The notes under the pieces were generated by a model, which was given only the letters and a program-made list of their open reading frames with translations, ran no database searches and had not been told where the DNA came from. Shown here in pieces: positions 13,281 through 14,084 of a stretch of DNA of 14,084 bases (position 1 is its first letter; every line of letters starts with the position of its first letter). Source of the DNA: Lachnospiraceae bacterium (GTDB lineage Bacteria; Bacillota; Clostridia; Lachnospirales; Lachnospiraceae); assembly GCA_024699395.1 (NCBI GenBank), contig JAILPU010000123.1:1-14084 (forward strand), written 5' to 3'. Position numbers and translations under genes: made by a program.

Positions 13281-14084
13281 TTAATTTATGACCCTTCTTA
13301 TGGTAACGATGGACTTGTATGTAGCGTTGCTTACCTTGATTCCCGTCTTAACGCTGCTGGCATGAACAATCTTGCCGTCTCCGATGTAAAGACCCACATG
13401 ACCGGAGTAGCATACCAAATCCCCGGGCTGGGCTTCACTGAGTGAAACTCCCGTACCTACACTTTGCTGCTCAAAGGAAGTCCTGGGAAGGTTGTATCCG
13501 AAGTCCTTGTATACTCTGTAAGTAAATCCGGAGCAATCGGTTCCGGAAGTAAGACTGGTTCCGCCGTAAACATAAGCGTTACCAATAAACTGACATGCAT
13601 ACTTGGCAATCTGCTTGCCGGTAGAGGAACCGGAAGCGGAATCTATGGTTCCGGTGTAGCTTGTCTTGGCATAATTGGTGTTCATATTGGTCTGGACCTT
13701 AGCTTTTGCAGCTTCCTGCGCTTCCAGATTCTTAAGAGTCTTTTGCTCCTGCTTAAGCTTTTTCTGAGCGGCACTTGCCTCGGCCTTGGCCTTTGCGATT
13801 TCCGCATCGTAATTGTCGGATTCTCTCTTCTTTCTGGCAAGAAGCACATCAAGCTCGGCCTTTGCGGACTCGAGAGCTTTTTTGTCCTCCTCAAGAGTAT
13901 TCTTGGCAGCCTCAAGCTGCTCCTTCTCCATTACAAGCGTATCCCAAAGTTCGTGGATTTTGTTTCTGTTATCCACATATTCGTTATACTTGTTTCTGTC
14001 GTACTCGTAAATCTTTTCAACAAAATCAAGTCTGTTGAGAACAGCGCTCATGCCTTCCCCTGTAAAAATAAGGTCCGCATAACC
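13281..14084 (-). CDS. PcsB-like coiled-coil NlpC/P60 peptidoglycan hydrolase (5' end outside window)
   Basis: The 3' portion of a secreted cell-wall hydrolase. From the edge the frame reads GYADLIFTGEGMSAVLNRLDFVEKIYEYD and continues as a long coiled coil rich in Lys, Glu and Ala, the arrangement of PcsB/CwlO-type proteins. The Met at 14051 is therefore internal: no separate start is needed and the family similarity continues upstream; the signal peptide must lie outside the window. A Ser/Thr/Gly/Asn linker leads to a C-terminal NlpC/P60 domain with catalytic Cys in TDCSGFTY (residue 173 counted from that Met), His in SGHVGLYIGDG (218) and His in KIVHAS (230). Such enzymes cut D-Glu-meso-diaminopimelate (gamma-D-glutamyl) bonds in peptidoglycan stems, often under FtsEX control; neither the exact bond nor FtsEX partnership can be read here. 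It ends in its own terminator. Confidence 0.9.
   Translation of the reverse strand, partial: GYADLIFTGEGMSAVLNRLDFVEKIYEYDRNKYNEYVDNRNKIHELWDTLVMEKEQLEAAKNTLEEDKKALESAKAELDVLLARKKRESDNYDAEIAKAKAEASAAQKKLKQEQKTLKNLEAQEAAKAKVQTNMNTNYAKTSYTGTIDSASGSSTGKQIAKYACQFIGNAYVYGGTSLTSGTDCSGFTYRVYKDFGYNLPRTSFEQQSVGTGVSLSEAQPGDLVCYSGHVGLYIGDGKIVHASSVKTGIKVSNATYKSIVTIRRVIN

Noticed and set aside
13008..13445. 145-codon plus-strand open frame across the intergenic region
   Set aside because: It runs through the palindromic element, the terminator and antisense to the NlpC/P60 domain; no ribosome binding site or family features.
14049..14051. ATG at 14051 as the start of the NlpC/P60 protein
   Set aside because: The open frame and PcsB-like similarity continue to the window edge, and no signal peptide follows this Met.

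Overview
The window looks like a chromosomal segment of a low-to-moderate GC Clostridia genome, most likely Lachnospiraceae. This is inferred from the gene order uvrC-hprK-glk-murB, from protein style (HprK, ROK glucokinase, PcsB-like NlpC/P60 hydrolase, DUF1846) and from strong GGAGG-type ribosome binding sites. No rRNA, tRNA, CRISPR array, phage gene or insertion sequence was seen.

Left part (1-7390, all minus strand): ftsH -> uvrC -> hprK -> ROK glucokinase -> murB, read right to left. murB runs off the left edge. The last four genes are tightly spaced and probably one operon joining DNA repair, HPr-based carbon sensing, glucose phosphorylation and peptidoglycan precursor synthesis. ftsH precedes them, separated by a hairpin that may act as a partial terminator. 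FtsH carries an unusual C-terminal extension of about 240 residues, rich in Asn, Gly, Ala, Asp and Ser, built partly from five 12-residue repeats.

Middle (7391-9217): a divergent promoter region with phased A-tracts separates ftsH from a plus-strand DUF1846 gene. That gene ends in a perfect 15-bp hairpin terminator, followed by a decayed array of about 17-bp units.

Right-middle (9218-11700, minus strand): a flotillin gene (FloT-like) followed by trmB. The flotillin leader holds the most notable element of the window: an exact-consensus sigma-A promoter (TTGACA-17-TATAAT), a yybP-ykoY-type manganese riboswitch aptamer, and a strong intrinsic terminator that shares the aptamer's P1 strand. This arrangement predicts Mn2+-induced read-through into flotillin, and probably trmB. 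The known targets of this riboswitch class are mainly metal exporters, so a membrane-scaffold target is unexpected.

Right end (11695-14084): an AT-rich integral-membrane acyltransferase-3 gene (minus). Then comes a 446-base gene-free stretch with three near-perfect 19-bp tandem repeats, a roughly 140-nt self-complementary element that looks like an undescribed structured RNA (wobble pairs favour the plus strand), and a GC-rich terminator. Last is the 3' part of a secreted PcsB-like coiled-coil NlpC/P60 peptidoglycan hydrolase, which runs off the right edge.
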